Origin: Streptomyces sp. Root431
GTDB lineage: Bacteria; Actinomycetota; Actinomycetes; Streptomycetales; Streptomycetaceae
Assembly (NCBI RefSeq): GCF_001426585.1
Contig: NZ_LMEI01000013.1
Location: forward strand, 186,227-250,226
Length of the DNA stretch: 64,000 nucleotides
Direction: 5' to 3'
Shown: positions 32,368 through 40,917 of the stretch, in pieces
Numbering within the stretch: position 1 is the first letter of the stretch
How the letters are laid out: each line of letters begins with the position of its first letter
Made by a program: the position numbers and the translations under genes
The notes under the pieces: generated by a model
Seen by the model: only the letters and a program-made list of their open reading frames with translations
Told to the model about the DNA's origin: nothing
Database searches by the model: none

Positions 32368-33687
32368 ATGAACAGCCCGGGAACACAGGCGCACCCTCTC
32401 GACGAGATCCGGATCCTGGACCTCTTCGCAGGTCCCGGTGGACTCGACGTCGCCGCGCATTTCCTGGGCTTCAAGAGCATCGGTATCGAGTGGGATCGGA
32501 ACGCGTGTGAGACGCGTTACGCGGCGGGACTGCCGACGATCCACGCCGATGTGAGCGTCATGCGCGAGAGCCGTTTCGACGAGATCCCGAAATCGGTCGA
32601 CGTCCTCGCCGGGGGACCGCCCTGCCAGTCCTTCTCCGTCGCGGGGAAAGGCGCGGGCCGGCGGGCCCTGGAGGAGGTGAAGACGTTCATCCACCGACTC
32701 GTGGACGGCGAGGACGAAGCGAAGATCGACGAGGATCTGCACGCCCTCACCGCGGACCCGCGCACCGCCTTGGTCCTGGAACCGCTCCGATGGCTCCTCA
32801 AGGCCATCGACACGGAGGGCCGCGACCCCTACAAGGTGATCGTCCTGGAGCAGGTGCCCGCGGTGCTCCCTCTCTGGGAGGTCTACGCGAAGCTCCTGAG
32901 AAGCGGCGAAGGGCGACTCAAGGGCGTCAAGTACGAAGCGGACTTCTGGGAGCTCAAGACCGAGCAGTTCGGGGTCCCGCAGACGCGTACGCGCGCCGTG
33001 CTCGTGGCCCGACTCCCGGGCCTCGGGGCCATCGAACCGCCTCAGGCGAGTCATCACGCCTTCGACGTGCACCGCGGGAAACGCCGTTCCGTCCAGGCGG
33101 ACATGCTCCCGGCCGACTCCGACGGTCCCCGGCCTCGTGATCGCTGGCTCTCCATGGAGACGGCCCTCGACACGGCGAGCGACACGAAGGGCTCGCCCGT
33201 CGATGTGTCCCGGTTCCGGACGGGAGGCGAGACCCGGTTCTTCGTCGTCTCGAACTACGGCTCCGGCGGCGACCCCAAGAACCGGGGTCGGCGCCTGTCC
33301 TCCGAGCCCGCCTTCACCGTCACCGGAAAGATCTCCCGGAACAAGGTGTACAAGAGCCAGGAAGCGTACGAGGCGGAGGACTACGACCGCTTCACCATCC
33401 CCGAGTCCGGCGTCCTGCAGACCTTCCCGCACAACTTCCCCTGGTCGGGCAACGACCAGGCGCAGCAGGTGGGCAATGCGGTACCGCCCCGTCTCGGCAT
33501 GCACGTACTCAGCACGGCTCTGCGCGGAGACCGCCCTTCGGACGACGAGCTCGCCGACGCCACCTCATGGCCCGCCGTCCCCCAGGACGTCACGGACGGG
33601 CTGCGCGCCATCGGCTGCGGCGATCAGAGCCAGTGCCCTCCGGAGTCGCACAAGGTCACCGGTCGTCGTCGGAAGTCCGCCCCCTGA
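32368..33687 (+). CDS. DNA (cytosine-5) methyltransferase
   Basis: 439 aa. C5-MTase motifs in order: I DLFAGPGG (18-25), IV GGPPCQSFS with catalytic Cys86, VI EQV at 161-163 (usually ENV), VIII QTRTRAVLVA (205-214), a probable target-recognition region (~225-340), and X QQVGNAVPPRLG (~366-377). An acidic, Lys/Arg-rich insert lies between motifs IV and VI. It transfers methyl groups from SAM to cytosine C5 in a specific site; the site cannot be read from sequence. By position it is the probable self-marking enzyme of the neighbouring defence block, comparable to DrmMII of DISARM. Its 3' end overlaps the convergent DUF6339 gene by 32 bp. Confidence 0.95.
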   Translation: MNSPGTQAHPLDEIRILDLFAGPGGLDVAAHFLGFKSIGIEWDRNACETRYAAGLPTIHADVSVMRESRFDEIPKSVDVLAGGPPCQSFSVAGKGAGRRALEEVKTFIHRLVDGEDEAKIDEDLHALTADPRTALVLEPLRWLLKAIDTEGRDPYKVIVLEQVPAVLPLWEVYAKLLRSGEGRLKGVKYEADFWELKTEQFGVPQTRTRAVLVARLPGLGAIEPPQASHHAFDVHRGKRRSVQADMLPADSDGPRPRDRWLSMETALDTASDTKGSPVDVSRFRTGGETRFFVVSNYGSGGDPKNRGRRLSSEPAFTVTGKISRNKVYKSQEAYEAEDYDRFTIPESGVLQTFPHNFPWSGNDQAQQVGNAVPPRLGMHVLSTALRGDRPSDDELADATSWPAVPQDVTDGLRAIGCGDQSQCPPESHKVTGRRRKSAP

Positions 33688-34543
33688 CAGGCGCCTCCGC
33701 GAACAGCTCCTCGAAGTGGGCGGCCAGTATCCGCACCGCCTCCGCAGGGACGCGCTGCTCGTCCGGCCCGTCGGGGAGCTCGCCCCGGAGGGACGGGAGG
33801 GCCGACTCGGCCCCGTCGATCCAGTCGCGCATCGGATCCCCGTCACGCTCCGAGTCCGGAGCGATGACGTCGTACATCAACGTCGCCGCCGCGGCGTTGA
33901 CGGCGGGCGTCAGCGCGTTGACATCACGGCCGGTCCGTACGACCCCTCTCTCCATGAGCCCGACGAGGGCGAGAGCGGTGGGGCGATGGTCGACGATGTC
34001 CAGCCGCAGAGCGGAGTTGAGCATGTCCTGGTTGCCACAGGCCGCGACGACGGGGCGATAGTCCGGGCCGTCGCGGAAGAGCTCGGCCGCCCACCAGAGT
34101 CGGGCGAACGCCTGCTTGTAGTGCGGGCCGACGAACTTGTCCCGCGCGACTCGTCCTCGCGAGCCGTCCGCCTTGGGCTCGGACAAATGGCGCCAGACCA
34201 CGTAGTCCGGGGCCACCCCGAGGGCCAGATATGTCCAAAGCCTCTTCTCCGCCGCCTCCCGGCGTGTCAACCGGAGGGTCTCGTGCAGGCGCGGCGCCAG
34301 CCATGCGTCCGCCACCGTGGGGCGTCCGGAACCGAACCTCAGCAGGGCCTCGTCGATCAGGTCTCGCACCCGGTGCAACCGCAGTCGTGCGTCATCGCCG
34401 GGCAGGACCTCGGCCGCCTTGTTCAACGCGATGGAAGGGACGTTCTCGCGCCCTTCGAGGAGCCCTGCGGAGATGTACTGGGCGGCCTGTACGTCCGAGA
34501 TCAGAGCAAGCCGTTCCGGCAGGTGCTCGGGGCGGGAAGTCAC
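33656..34543 (-). CDS. DUF6339-family protein
   Basis: 295 aa, soluble and largely helical. Conserved-looking features are PERLALISDVQAAQYI at the start, DAWLAPRLHETLRLTRREAAEKRLWTYLAL (residues ~79-108) and PDYVVWRHL (~112-120). These match DUF6339, a family usually encoded beside C5 methyltransferases and GHKL ATPases in actinobacterial restriction-like loci; its biochemical role is unknown. GTG 34543 overlaps the stop of the preceding gene by 4 nt. It is the last gene of the leftward three-gene operon and converges on the methyltransferase gene. Confidence 0.75.
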   Translation of the reverse strand: MTSRPEHLPERLALISDVQAAQYISAGLLEGRENVPSIALNKAAEVLPGDDARLRLHRVRDLIDEALLRFGSGRPTVADAWLAPRLHETLRLTRREAAEKRLWTYLALGVAPDYVVWRHLSEPKADGSRGRVARDKFVGPHYKQAFARLWWAAELFRDGPDYRPVVAACGNQDMLNSALRLDIVDHRPTALALVGLMERGVVRTGRDVNALTPAVNAAAATLMYDVIAPDSERDGDPMRDWIDGAESALPSLRGELPDGPDEQRVPAEAVRILAAHFEELFAEAPVRGRTSDDDR

Positions 34544-35532
34544 GCTTGGGTCTCCTGGTCGAGTCGTTCGATGTCGCGGACGGTGCCGGCCAGTGCTTGG
34601 GGTACTTCGGCACGACGAGCGGCGGCGTATTGGATTCGTGGCTGCAGACTCGCCCAGCTGCCCTCACCGATCCGGCGGATGTACACCTCTCGGAGCGCGT
34701 CCTCGTCCGACCTCCCGGGAACGATGTCCGGGAGCATCTCGCGGAGCACCGCTCCTCGCCAGTCGGGCGGGAAGAGCGGGGTCCCGTCATCCTCGATCTC
34801 CAGGTCACCGACGGCGGTGTGGAAGACCGCCGTCCACACGTCCGCACACATCTGAGCGAGCAGCATCTCGCCCACCACGCTCTCCACCTTCGAGCCCTGT
34901 CCTTCGACGAGCGCGACAAGTCCCTCGAAATCCGAGTTCAGGTGCACGGTCGGCAGTCGTCCGGAGGTGTCCACGACCCACGGTGCGTCCCGGAAGCTCC
35001 GCAGCCACTCGGCGCCACGGGTGAAACTCACCGTGCTCACGTCGAGGCGACGGTCCCTGAGCGGGGCGTCCGCCGACATGTCGACCATCCACTCCTGGTC
35101 CGTCGATCCGATGATCCGGCCTTCTATGCCATCGACCGTGGCCACCACGTGCACCGTGAGTGACGCGCGGTCCAGGTGGTGGTCCCGGTCGAACTCGATC
35201 TCTCCCACCCAGTCCCTGCCCCCCTCCGCATCGGGCGCCAGGCGGGCGACGGTGCGCGCGTTCGTGGCGCCCTCCGTCAGAACGGCGACGACCGCGAGGT
35301 CGGACCAATGGCCCTTCGTCTCGATCTCACGAGCCGGCACGGTCGCGGTCAGAGCCAATCGGGCGGTCTGCCAGTCGTCGCGCTCCGCCATGCCCAAGGC
35401 CACGACCTGCTCGACCACGGAGTACGCCTTGCTGTCCAACTTCTCGCGGCTGTCGCCGGAACCGCGCAGCCGCACGGCCGTGACCCGCGCCGTTACCGCG
35501 CCGGCCAGTCGGGGGTACGGGTAGGCCCTCAC
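34540..35532 (-). CDS. Unknown protein coupled to the sigma-GHKL fusion
   Basis: 330 aa with no recognised family, no signal peptide and no membrane segment. The N-terminal ~200 residues look beta-rich, with alternating hydrophobics (ARLALTATVPAREIETKG, LTVHVVATVDGIEG). The C-terminal ~90 residues are helical (MLLAQMCADVWTAVFHTAVG). No Z1, PD-(D/E)XK or HNH motif is visible. GTG 35532 overlaps the stop of the sigma-GHKL gene by 4 nt and its own stop overlaps the DUF6339 start by 4 nt, so all three are translationally coupled. Co-production implies a shared complex (inference). Confidence 0.85.
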   Translation of the reverse strand: MRAYPYPRLAGAVTARVTAVRLRGSGDSREKLDSKAYSVVEQVVALGMAERDDWQTARLALTATVPAREIETKGHWSDLAVVAVLTEGATNARTVARLAPDAEGGRDWVGEIEFDRDHHLDRASLTVHVVATVDGIEGRIIGSTDQEWMVDMSADAPLRDRRLDVSTVSFTRGAEWLRSFRDAPWVVDTSGRLPTVHLNSDFEGLVALVEGQGSKVESVVGEMLLAQMCADVWTAVFHTAVGDLEIEDDGTPLFPPDWRGAVLREMLPDIVPGRSDEDALREVYIRRIGEGSWASLQPRIQYAAARRAEVPQALAGTVRDIERLDQETQA

Positions 35533-38500
35533 GCGATCCCTCCCTTGCTCTCCTGCAGTTCGACGACGAGACCGGTCAGTGCGGCCCGTACCGGATGCGT
35601 GGACACGTCGGTGACGCCTCGGAAGACGGCGCGGCGAGCCCCTGCCGGGAAGTGCAAAACGCCGTCCCGCACCTCGCAGTTGCTGACGGCGACGAGCTCG
35701 GACCACTCGACGACCGGGCGGGTGCCGGAGCGAACGTCCAGCTTGGCGACGGGCGTCATGCGCCAGGGCACCTCACCGGGCGCCACCTTGACCTCGGCGG
35801 TGATCCGCCAGGCACCGGACGGGTCGATCACGGCTTCCAGATCGTCCAGCTTCGGCGGCGCCACGGTCCCTCGCACCTTGGCGGCGGGCTTCCCCGAGAT
35901 CTTGAGCCGCTTGCTCACCTTGCCCGTGCCACTCGGCTTCTTCTCCTTGGGAATCGCCACCAGGTCGTGAACGGCCTTGTTGGTCACCGTCGTCAGCGAC
36001 ATGATGCGTCGATGGGCCGAGGCCGAGTAGCGCATCCTCAACTCCTCGGTCTGTCCCCACTTGTTGTGTTCCGGAGGCTCGGAGGAGCGGAGGAACTCCT
36101 CCGCCTCGTCCGCGAACGGCGCGTCCTCCCCCGCCGCGCGTCCCACGAGCAGGACCGCCTGGAACGGATTGGTCCCCACGGGCAGGCCGGGTACGCGACT
36201 GGTCTTGACCGTCATGCGGTTGCCGCGCATCGCGGTCACCTGATTGATCCTGCCGTCGGCGTCCGTGGCCTCGGTGACGAGGAGTACGGCCCGGTGCTCA
36301 CCGGCCGAGTCCGGGACACCGTCCCTCCCGGGAACCTTCAACGCGACAGTAGTGAGCGCCACTTGGCCCGCCTCGGTCAGACGGTCCACGGTGGTACCGC
36401 TGAGGAAGGCCCGCAGAGCGCGCGACCGGGCGGGTTGATGGACCTGCGGGTCGACCCGCTCCTCCGGCAGATGCTCCACGCCGTTGCGCAGCGTCCGTAC
36501 GGATGCCTCAAGGAGCGGCCCGCGGCCGCCGCCCTCTGTCATCGCGGCCCAGAAGTTACGGCCGAGCGCGCCCACCAACCTCTGGTGCATGCGCTCCAGG
36601 CTGTCCTCGTCTTCTCCCCCGTCGCCTTCCTGATCCGGGCCGGGCTCGACGAGGCTGGCCACGTCGTGTGCTCCGACGATCAAGAAGGACGTGCCGGGAT
36701 CCTCGCGCTCGCGGGCGAGGTGCAGGTCCTCGACGGTCGCCTGATCGGCCCACCAGGAACGGACGACGTCGGTGTTGTCCGACTCGGCATCCGGACGACC
36801 CAGCCAAGCTGGTCCTGCGAATCTCGCGCCGCCCACCTCCCGCCACGGCAGATCGAGTCGTCCGATCACACGCCGCCGGGTCCGCCCCTCGTGCGGTTCG
36901 GAGAGAGTGGAGTTCACGAGCACGAGCCCCAGACGGCTGGTCGCCCAGAGAGTCGCCTTTCCGAGTCCGTACGAACCACCGGCGGACGCATCGGACTTAC
37001 GGCTTTCGAGTTGGCGTCGCACCACCGCGGCGAACCGGCCGTCCTCGTAGTCGTCGCCTGTCAGCCCGTTGGCGTTGTAGTCGTCCACGCGAAGGAGGAC
37101 CAGCCGGTCTCGTTCGAGCATCTCGCGCAATCCGGCGCTGATGACACGGCCGACCTTCTGGTCCTGCGCCGCTGCCGCCTCGTAGTGCGGCTGAAGATCG
37201 TGCCAGCGAATCGCCGTACGGAACCGGGCCAGAGCGTCACCGGTCAACTCGTGGAGGGTGTAGCTCACCCTGACCGGGAGGTCGTTCCTCCTGTCGCGCT
37301 CGTCCAGGCTGTTCTGGGTCGCCTCACGGGCCAGGACTTCGAGATCGGCCTCGAAGGCGAAGGCCGCCGCGTTGCCGAATTCCCGGCCACCGTCGTCGTG
37401 TCCGGGGCGGTGGTACCAGAGGACCTCCCTTTCCTCGAGTTCATCGCGCTGTTCCGGGACGGCTGTGACGGTCCGACCGGCCGTGTCCCCGTCTTCGAAG
37501 ACCTTCTCCACCCTGACCGCCAGGTCGGGCGAAGGCGTGGAACCGTCGCCGAGCCAGGACACGACGAGCGCTCGCCCCACTCCCAGTCGATCCGCCAGCT
37601 CGCCTTCGTCCATCCCGCTCTCCCGCATCCGCTCCGCCAACCACTGGCCGAACTCGGAACCCATCGGGGCCACCGCTCCCTCTCTCCCCTCGGAACTGCT
37701 CTCCGTCTCCGGCCCGCCGCCGCTGTCGTGCGGCAGCGGCTCACCGAACCCCGTCTCCTCCCGCTCCCCCGAGCCCTCGTGTCGTGCGCTCTTTGCAGCG
37801 GCCTCCCTGGCCATTCTTTTGGCAGCGTTCGATCGGCGGCGCTCCGACTCGGGGTCATCGGGGTCAAGCCCGAATTGAATCCTCAGGTCCTTCAGCGCGC
37901 GTTTCTCGATCTGCCGAATCCGTTCGCGCGTGACTCCGAGTCGCTTACCGATTTCGTCCAGCGTCCAGGGCGTCCCGTCGACGAATCCGAATCGCAGGAG
38001 GAGAATTTTACGGACTCTCTCGTTGAACACGCACGCATCGAAAAGTTGGAACAGCTCCTGGCGTTCGAATAGAGACCACAGCGCCTGCTCCGGTCCCGGC
38101 ACCGTACGGAACTCGTCGACCACCAGCTCTCCGAGCGTGGTGTTCTCGCTCACCGGTAGCTCAAGCGACAGGACCGACGACCGACGACTCAGCCGCAGAC
38201 ACTCCGCCACCTTTGCTGGAGTGAGCTCACATGCCAAGGCGAGATCGTCCAGATTGGGAACTCTGCCTTGAGCGAGGAAGGACCGCTCCTTCCTGCGCAC
38301 TCTTTCCACGTCGGTCCAGACGTGAACCGGAAGTCGAATGGCGGATCCTTCGTTGGCAACCGCTCGCGTGATGCGTTGCCGAATCCACCACGTGGCATAG
38401 GTGGAAAACTTGCATCCCAGGGAAACGTCGAACTTCTCCACGGCCCGGACGAGTCCGATCCTGCCGTGCTGGGCGAGATCCTCGTACATGGAACTGCCCG

Positions 38501-39143
38501 GGCGGTGCCCAAAATCGATCAGAATCCGGTGAACAAGAAGCTCGTTGTGCAGAACCATCGCGGAGATGGCCCTGCACTCCTCGCTTTCCCGCGGCAGGGT
38601 CGCCAGGTATCCGTCGGGCAATGCTCCCGACGACGTTCCGGACCCTCGGAACAAGAGGCAGAGCCCGACTTCCTCCTCAGCACTCAACAAGTGCCGCTGC
38701 GGGTTCGCCCGTCTCCGATCCATGTCGAGCAGCCGCCGAGCGGCACGACGAGCGGCATCCGGGTCGTCGACCCGTACGGTCCCGCGAAAGGCCTCCGGGT
38801 CCGGGCCCTGCTCGTCCTCGCCCTCGCCCTCGCCCTCGCCCTCGCCCTCGCGAGGGTCCTCGTCGTCGAGGACCTCGTGGCCATCGCCGTCGGATTCGAA
38901 GGTCGTATCACTCGTGACCTCAGGTTCTTCCTCGACTCCTTCGGCAGCCACCTCCGCGGCCGTCACGGCCTCGTACAGCGCGTGCGTCTCCTCCGAATCG
39001 AGGCGCGCAGCCCTCATCACCTGCAGCAGAGCCGTTCGGCGTTCCACCCCCTCGGCCGTGAACCGACGGATGAGACCGACGAGCATGTCCCGCCCCGTCC
39101 CGCTCATCCGTCCGTCGGAGGCACCGCTCCGTTCCGTGGTCAT
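35529..39143 (-). CDS. Sigma70-HTH-GHKL ATPase fusion
   Basis: 1204 aa from ATG 39143 (an upstream ATG at 39254 would add 37 low-complexity residues). Residues ~150-170 (LLSAEEEVGLCLLFRGS) resemble sigma region 1.2. Residues ~196-275 are region 2, with KFSTYATWWIRQRITRAV. Residues ~276-345 are region 3, and ~365-425 region 4 with a near-canonical TLDEIGKRLGVTRERIRQIE helix-turn-helix. An XRE-like HTH follows at ~497-552 (ELADRLGVGRALVVSWL), then a GHKL/MORC-MutL-like ATPase: N box REATQNSLDE (Glu607, Asn611), DDYNANGLTG (~687-696) and GGSYGLGKA (~722-730). The last ~400 residues are unassigned. The N-terminal linker has a run of Glu-Gly pairs. First gene of a leftward operon, divergent from the NERD-helicase gene. 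The frame is continuous. Confidence 0.9.
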   Translation of the reverse strand: MTTERSGASDGRMSGTGRDMLVGLIRRFTAEGVERRTALLQVMRAARLDSEETHALYEAVTAAEVAAEGVEEEPEVTSDTTFESDGDGHEVLDDEDPREGEGEGEGEGEDEQGPDPEAFRGTVRVDDPDAARRAARRLLDMDRRRANPQRHLLSAEEEVGLCLLFRGSGTSSGALPDGYLATLPRESEECRAISAMVLHNELLVHRILIDFGHRPGSSMYEDLAQHGRIGLVRAVEKFDVSLGCKFSTYATWWIRQRITRAVANEGSAIRLPVHVWTDVERVRRKERSFLAQGRVPNLDDLALACELTPAKVAECLRLSRRSSVLSLELPVSENTTLGELVVDEFRTVPGPEQALWSLFERQELFQLFDACVFNERVRKILLLRFGFVDGTPWTLDEIGKRLGVTRERIRQIEKRALKDLRIQFGLDPDDPESERRRSNAAKRMAREAAAKSARHEGSGEREETGFGEPLPHDSGGGPETESSSEGREGAVAPMGSEFGQWLAERMRESGMDEGELADRLGVGRALVVSWLGDGSTPSPDLAVRVEKVFEDGDTAGRTVTAVPEQRDELEEREVLWYHRPGHDDGGREFGNAAAFAFEADLEVLAREATQNSLDERDRRNDLPVRVSYTLHELTGDALARFRTAIRWHDLQPHYEAAAAQDQKVGRVISAGLREMLERDRLVLLRVDDYNANGLTGDDYEDGRFAAVVRRQLESRKSDASAGGSYGLGKATLWATSRLGLVLVNSTLSEPHEGRTRRRVIGRLDLPWREVGGARFAGPAWLGRPDAESDNTDVVRSWWADQATVEDLHLAREREDPGTSFLIVGAHDVASLVEPGPDQEGDGGEDEDSLERMHQRLVGALGRNFWAAMTEGGGRGPLLEASVRTLRNGVEHLPEERVDPQVHQPARSRALRAFLSGTTVDRLTEAGQVALTTVALKVPGRDGVPDSAGEHRAVLLVTEATDADGRINQVTAMRGNRMTVKTSRVPGLPVGTNPFQAVLLVGRAAGEDAPFADEAEEFLRSSEPPEHNKWGQTEELRMRYSASAHRRIMSLTTVTNKAVHDLVAIPKEKKPSGTGKVSKRLKISGKPAAKVRGTVAPPKLDDLEAVIDPSGAWRITAEVKVAPGEVPWRMTPVAKLDVRSGTRPVVEWSELVAVSNCEVRDGVLHFPAGARRAVFRGVTDVSTHPVRAALTGLVVELQESKGGIA
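38821..38850. repeat. (CCCTCG)5 hexanucleotide repeat inside the sigma-GHKL gene
   Basis: Five perfect CCCTCG units encode the Glu-Gly run near residues 98-108 of the fusion protein. Length changes would add or remove dipeptides without shifting the frame. Confidence 0.9.
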
Positions 39144-39300
39144 CCCGCCCCCGCGCCCGCCCTCGGTCTTCGTACCCTCACCCTCGCAGTCCACCACTCC
39201 CGGGACCGTCCCCGCCGGCACTTCCTCGTCCGGATCCCCGCCCCGAGGAACCATCGTTCGGTACGTTGAGCAGGGGCGGGCGTGACCATGGGGAGAGTTG
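39144..39300. promoter_or_regulatory. Divergent promoter region of the two defence operons
   Basis: 157 bp separate the sigma-GHKL ATG (39143) from the NERD-helicase ATG (39301). GGGGAGAG at 39290-39297 is the ribosome site of the rightward gene. TACGTT (39262-39267) could be a rightward -10, but no good -35 is present for either direction. Shared control of both operons is likely by position, and the encoded sigma factor could recognise a site here (inference). Confidence 0.5.
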
Positions 39301-40917
39301 ATGCGCATCATTCCGAGTGAGATCTCGGGAAGCACCGAGAGCCAGGCCGAGCACAGCGTGTTCGCGGCCCTCAAGGCGATTCCCGATGCCCACAGCGTGG
39401 CGCTGCACGCGGTTCATCTCCCCCGGCATCACAAGAAGAGGGTCGGGGAGGTCGACTTCGTCGTCATCACGCCCGACATGCTGCTCTTCGTCGAGGTCAA
39501 AGGCGGAAGGGTGGTCCACCGCGAGGGGCAGTGGTTCTTCGGGCCTCCCGGTCGCGAATCAGGCCCCAAGGAAAGCCCGTTCGCGCAGGTCAGCGCAGCG
39601 ATGCACGAGTTCGATCGCGAGATCGGCGCCCACGTCGGCAACCTCAGGGACCTCGGCGTCCCCAGCGGGTACCTCGTCATCACCACGGACGTCGACCTCC
39701 CACGCACGACCGAGTACGAACCCGAACAGTATCTCGGCGCCACGGAATACGACGGCGGACGTGGTCTCGCCCGGGGAATAGAACGAGCCATTCGCTTCTG
39801 GCTGACGCGGAACCGCTGGGCTCGGACTCCCGTCCCGCCCGGCCTGCGCAAGAAGATGCTCGATGCCGTCCGACCGGATTTCGACCTCGTGCCGAACCTG
39901 AAGGCGCGACTGACGGACCTCGATGTCGTCTTCGAACGGCTCACCAACGAACAACTCGACAGACTTGACGAGTTGGAGTCCAACCCGCGTCTCGTCTGGA
40001 CCGGCGGCGCGGGGACGGGCAAGACGTTCCTGGCCGCGGAGGCCGCTCGCCGCAAGTCCGCCACCGGCAGCGTGCTGTTCACCTGCGCGAGCACCACGCT
40101 GGCGACCCACATGGGCCGGATCCTCGCCGACGACGCGATCACCGTCCTGCCCGTCGACCGCCTGGACGAGGTCCGAGGCCGCGCCTTCGACCAGCTGATC
40201 GTGGACGAGGCGCAGGACCTGATGACCTTCGAGCACCTCGGAACCCTGGACGAACTCGTCGCCGGCGGTCTCGCCGAGGGGCACTGGATCTTCATGTCGG
40301 ATCCGAACAACCAGGTGCTGGCACCGGACGCCTACGACCCCGAGGCATGGGAATACCTGCGTCCTCTCGGTTCCGTCTACGGACCGATGAAGCGCAACTG
40401 CCGCAACACCGTGCAGATCGTCAAGCAGGTCCACTTCTACACGGGTGCGGACCTGGGCGTCGCCTCCGCCGGGGAGGGCGAGCCGGTCCGCTTCGTCGAC
40501 GTGCGCGATGCCCAGGACGAGGCCACCGCTCTCGACGCCTACGTGAACGAACTCGTGCAGCAGGGAGTCTCACCGCGGGACGTCACACTGCTGTCCGCGT
40601 CCGGGGACTGGGAATCGAGCTCGGCGCGCCTGTCGCAGCGCGCGTCCAAGATCGAGCGCTTCGTCGACGTCGTGGGGACCGACCGCACCAAGCACCGTCC
40701 CACCTGGTCGTCCGTGGCCGACTTCAAGGGCCACGAGAACCACGTCGTCTGTCTCGTCGACCTCGAACCCGAGCATCTCGAGGACCGACTCGACGCGCTC
40801 TACGTCGCCTGGACCCGGGCCCGCGCCCAGCTCTGGGTCGCTTGTCGCCCCGAGACCCGACAGGTGCTGAAGAAGCTGGGCGTGGCCATGCTGACCGGGA
40901 AGGGGCGTCTCAAGTGA
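39301..40917 (+). CDS. NERD nuclease-domain SF1 helicase
   Basis: 538 aa. The NERD (nuclease-related) domain is at residues ~12-125: SQAEHSVFAAL, GEVDFVVITPDMLLFVEVKG, with a PD-(D/E)XK-like Asp52 and Glu65-x-Lys67. A UvrD/REP-type helicase follows: Walker A TGGAGTGKTFLAAEAARR (~235-252), motif II LIVDEAQDLM (~300-309), and motif VI YVAWTRARAQLWVA (~501). Such proteins probably unwind and cut DNA; neither activity is shown for this one. ATG 39301 follows GGGGAGAG. It opens the rightward operon and its stop overlaps the start of the DrmA-like gene by 4 nt. Confidence 0.92.
   Translation: MRIIPSEISGSTESQAEHSVFAALKAIPDAHSVALHAVHLPRHHKKRVGEVDFVVITPDMLLFVEVKGGRVVHREGQWFFGPPGRESGPKESPFAQVSAAMHEFDREIGAHVGNLRDLGVPSGYLVITTDVDLPRTTEYEPEQYLGATEYDGGRGLARGIERAIRFWLTRNRWARTPVPPGLRKKMLDAVRPDFDLVPNLKARLTDLDVVFERLTNEQLDRLDELESNPRLVWTGGAGTGKTFLAAEAARRKSATGSVLFTCASTTLATHMGRILADDAITVLPVDRLDEVRGRAFDQLIVDEAQDLMTFEHLGTLDELVAGGLAEGHWIFMSDPNNQVLAPDAYDPEAWEYLRPLGSVYGPMKRNCRNTVQIVKQVHFYTGADLGVASAGEGEPVRFVDVRDAQDEATALDAYVNELVQQGVSPRDVTLLSASGDWESSSARLSQRASKIERFVDVVGTDRTKHRPTWSSVADFKGHENHVVCLVDLEPEHLEDRLDALYVAWTRARAQLWVACRPETRQVLKKLGVAMLTGKGRLK

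Noticed and set aside
34540..35532. Z1 or PD-(D/E)XK endonuclease of a methyltransferase-GHKL restriction locus
   Set aside because: Expected at this position from related loci, but no such motif can be seen, so it is left as unknown.
35529..39143. Two separate genes joined by a sequencing error
   Set aside because: Frame, codon bias and linker composition are continuous from sigma region 4 through the HTH to the ATPase, with no stop, start plus ribosome site, or homopolymer at the junction.
38268..39285. Long rightward open frames over the sigma-GHKL gene
   Set aside because: They are antisense shadows caused by high third-position GC. The leftward frame has clear sigma and ATPase domains.
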